From DATILI01 sp035476635 (lineage in GTDB: Bacteria; Pseudomonadota; Gammaproteobacteria; Burkholderiales; Burkholderiaceae_C), in NCBI GenBank assembly GCA_035476635.1, contig DATILI010000147.1:1-6832 (forward strand): DNA of 6,832 bases. The letters run 5' to 3'. Under the pieces are notes generated by a model. It had not been told where the DNA came from, ran no database searches, and saw only the letters and a program-made list of their open reading frames with translations. The translations under genes and the position numbers were made by a program. This document shows, in pieces, positions 5,985-6,832 of the stretch. The stretch's first letter is position 1, and every line of letters starts with the position of its first letter.

Positions 5985-6832
5985 TCATGCGGCCGCGGAC
6001 AGCGCCTGCTCGAGCACCTGTACCGGCGCGGGCTTGCCGAACAGATAGCCCTGGAAGGCCTTGCAGCCGTTGCGCTTGAGGAACTCCAGCTGCCCCTGCG
6101 TCTCCACCCCCTCGGCCACCACCTGCAGGTCCAGGCTTTGCGCCAGCGCCAGGATGGTCTTGGCGATCGCCGCGTCGTTGGGGTCGGACAGCACGTCGCG
6201 CACAAAGCTCTGGTCGATCTTCAATTGGTCCAGGGGCAATCTCTTCAGGTAGCTCAGCGACGAGTAGCCCGTGCCGAAATCGTCCAGCGAGAAGCCCACC
6301 CCGCGCGCCTTCAGCGCGTTCATCTTGGCGATGATGTCCTCCACGTCCTGCAGCAGCAGGCTTTCCGTCAGCTCCAGCTTGAGCCGCTGCGGCCGCGCAC
6401 CGGTGTGGCGCAGGATGTCCAGCACCTGGGCCACGAAGTCCGGGTGGCGAAACTGCCGCGCGCTGACGTTGACCGCGATGCTCAGGCCTTGCGTGGCGCT
6501 TTGGCGCTGCCAGGCCACCAGTTGCTCGCAGGCGCTTTGCAGCACCCACTGGCCCAGCGGCAGGATCAGCCCGGTCTGCTCGGCCAGCGGGATGAAGGCG
6601 GCCGGGGAGACCAGGCCGCGCTGCGGGTGCTGCCAGCGCACCAGGGCTTCGGCGCCCAGCAGGCGGCCTTCGTCGTCGACCACCGCCTGGTAGTACAGCA
6701 GCAGTTCCTGGCGCTGCAGGCCCTGGCGCAGGTCGGCCTCCAGCGCAGAACGCGCGCTGACGGCCGCCTGCATGTCCGGGTCGAAGAAGCACAGCGTGTT
6801 GCGCCCGGCCGCCTTGGCCTGGTACATGGCCA
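5985..6832 (-). CDS. GGDEF-EAL c-di-GMP signalling protein, C-terminal part (5' end outside window)
   Basis: Partial protein, about 282 residues visible. Numbering here is from the internal Met at 6827, which is not the start: A-MYQAKAAGRNT is the conserved end of a GGDEF domain, and the frame stays open to the edge. The EAL domain (about 25-278) has every residue needed for c-di-GMP hydrolysis, aligned by spacing with Pseudomonas RocR: E60 of EALVRW, N120 of VNVSARQF, E152 of LELTES, D182 and D183 of DDFGTGYSSL, K203 of LKIDQSFV, E239 of AEGVET and Q259 of QGYLFGKP. It is therefore predicted to be an active phosphodiesterase, lowering c-di-GMP and favouring motility. Whether the GGDEF half is active, and whether PAS or membrane sensor domains precede it, cannot be seen. 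It is followed after 16 bp by the monooxygenase on the same strand. Confidence 0.95.
   Translation of the reverse strand, partial: AMYQAKAAGRNTLCFFDPDMQAAVSARSALEADLRQGLQRQELLLYYQAVVDDEGRLLGAEALVRWQHPQRGLVSPAAFIPLAEQTGLILPLGQWVLQSACEQLVAWQRQSATQGLSIAVNVSARQFRHPDFVAQVLDILRHTGARPQRLKLELTESLLLQDVEDIIAKMNALKARGVGFSLDDFGTGYSSLSYLKRLPLDQLKIDQSFVRDVLSDPNDAAIAKTILALAQSLDLQVVAEGVETQGQLEFLKRNGCKAFQGYLFGKPAPVQVLEQALSAAA

Noticed and set aside
4889..6079. Plus-strand open frame of 396 codons antisense to the monooxygenase
   Set aside because: The composition is His/Gln/Arg-rich with no domain, and the minus-strand gene has all three flavoprotein motifs.
5969..6205. N-terminal extension of the monooxygenase to an ATG at 6205
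   Set aside because: The extra residues are Arg/Ser/Trp-rich, overlap the EAL coding region out of frame, and would displace the Rossmann motif from the N-terminus.
6825..6827. ATG at 6827 as the start of a stand-alone EAL protein
   Set aside because: It is the Met of the conserved AMYQAK segment at the end of a GGDEF domain, and the frame continues past the window edge.

Overview
The window is GC-rich and densely coded. All five proteins look proteobacterial, and the chemoreceptor, the FAD monooxygenase and the base composition point to a Burkholderiales betaproteobacterium, possibly Comamonadaceae. That placement rests on remembered protein style, not on a search. I see no RNA genes, insertion sequences, CRISPR arrays or phage genes.

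Left part (1-3170) is an aldoxime-nitrile pathway cluster. On the minus strand an arylacetonitrilase-type nitrilase (887-1951) is followed after 11 bp by a heme-type aldoxime dehydratase of the OxdA family (875 to the left edge, cut off). An AraC-family regulator (2175-3170, plus strand) is divergent from them. Together the two enzymes would convert an aldoxime (R-CH=NOH) to a nitrile and then to a carboxylic acid plus ammonia. The regulator would sense the substrate and act in the 223-bp intergenic region. That region holds four same-direction TTGACYC heptamers, a repeated GACCCGGTG nonamer and a perfect 7-bp inverted repeat.

Right part (3160-6832) is a second minus-strand block. It contains, in transcription order, the C-terminal part of a GGDEF-EAL c-di-GMP protein with an apparently complete EAL active site, a salicylate-hydroxylase-like FAD monooxygenase starting 16 bp after it, and a methyl-accepting chemotaxis protein with its own candidate promoter. 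The chemoreceptor gene and the regulator gene converge, and their last 11 bp overlap.

Read together, the window holds aldoxime and nitrile breakdown genes beside genes for chemotaxis, c-di-GMP turnover and aromatic hydroxylation. The pathway itself is known. The less usual points are the pairing of an OxdA-like dehydratase with a nitrilase, the repeat architecture of the divergent promoter, and the chemoreceptor next door. A functional link between the two blocks is inference from proximity only.
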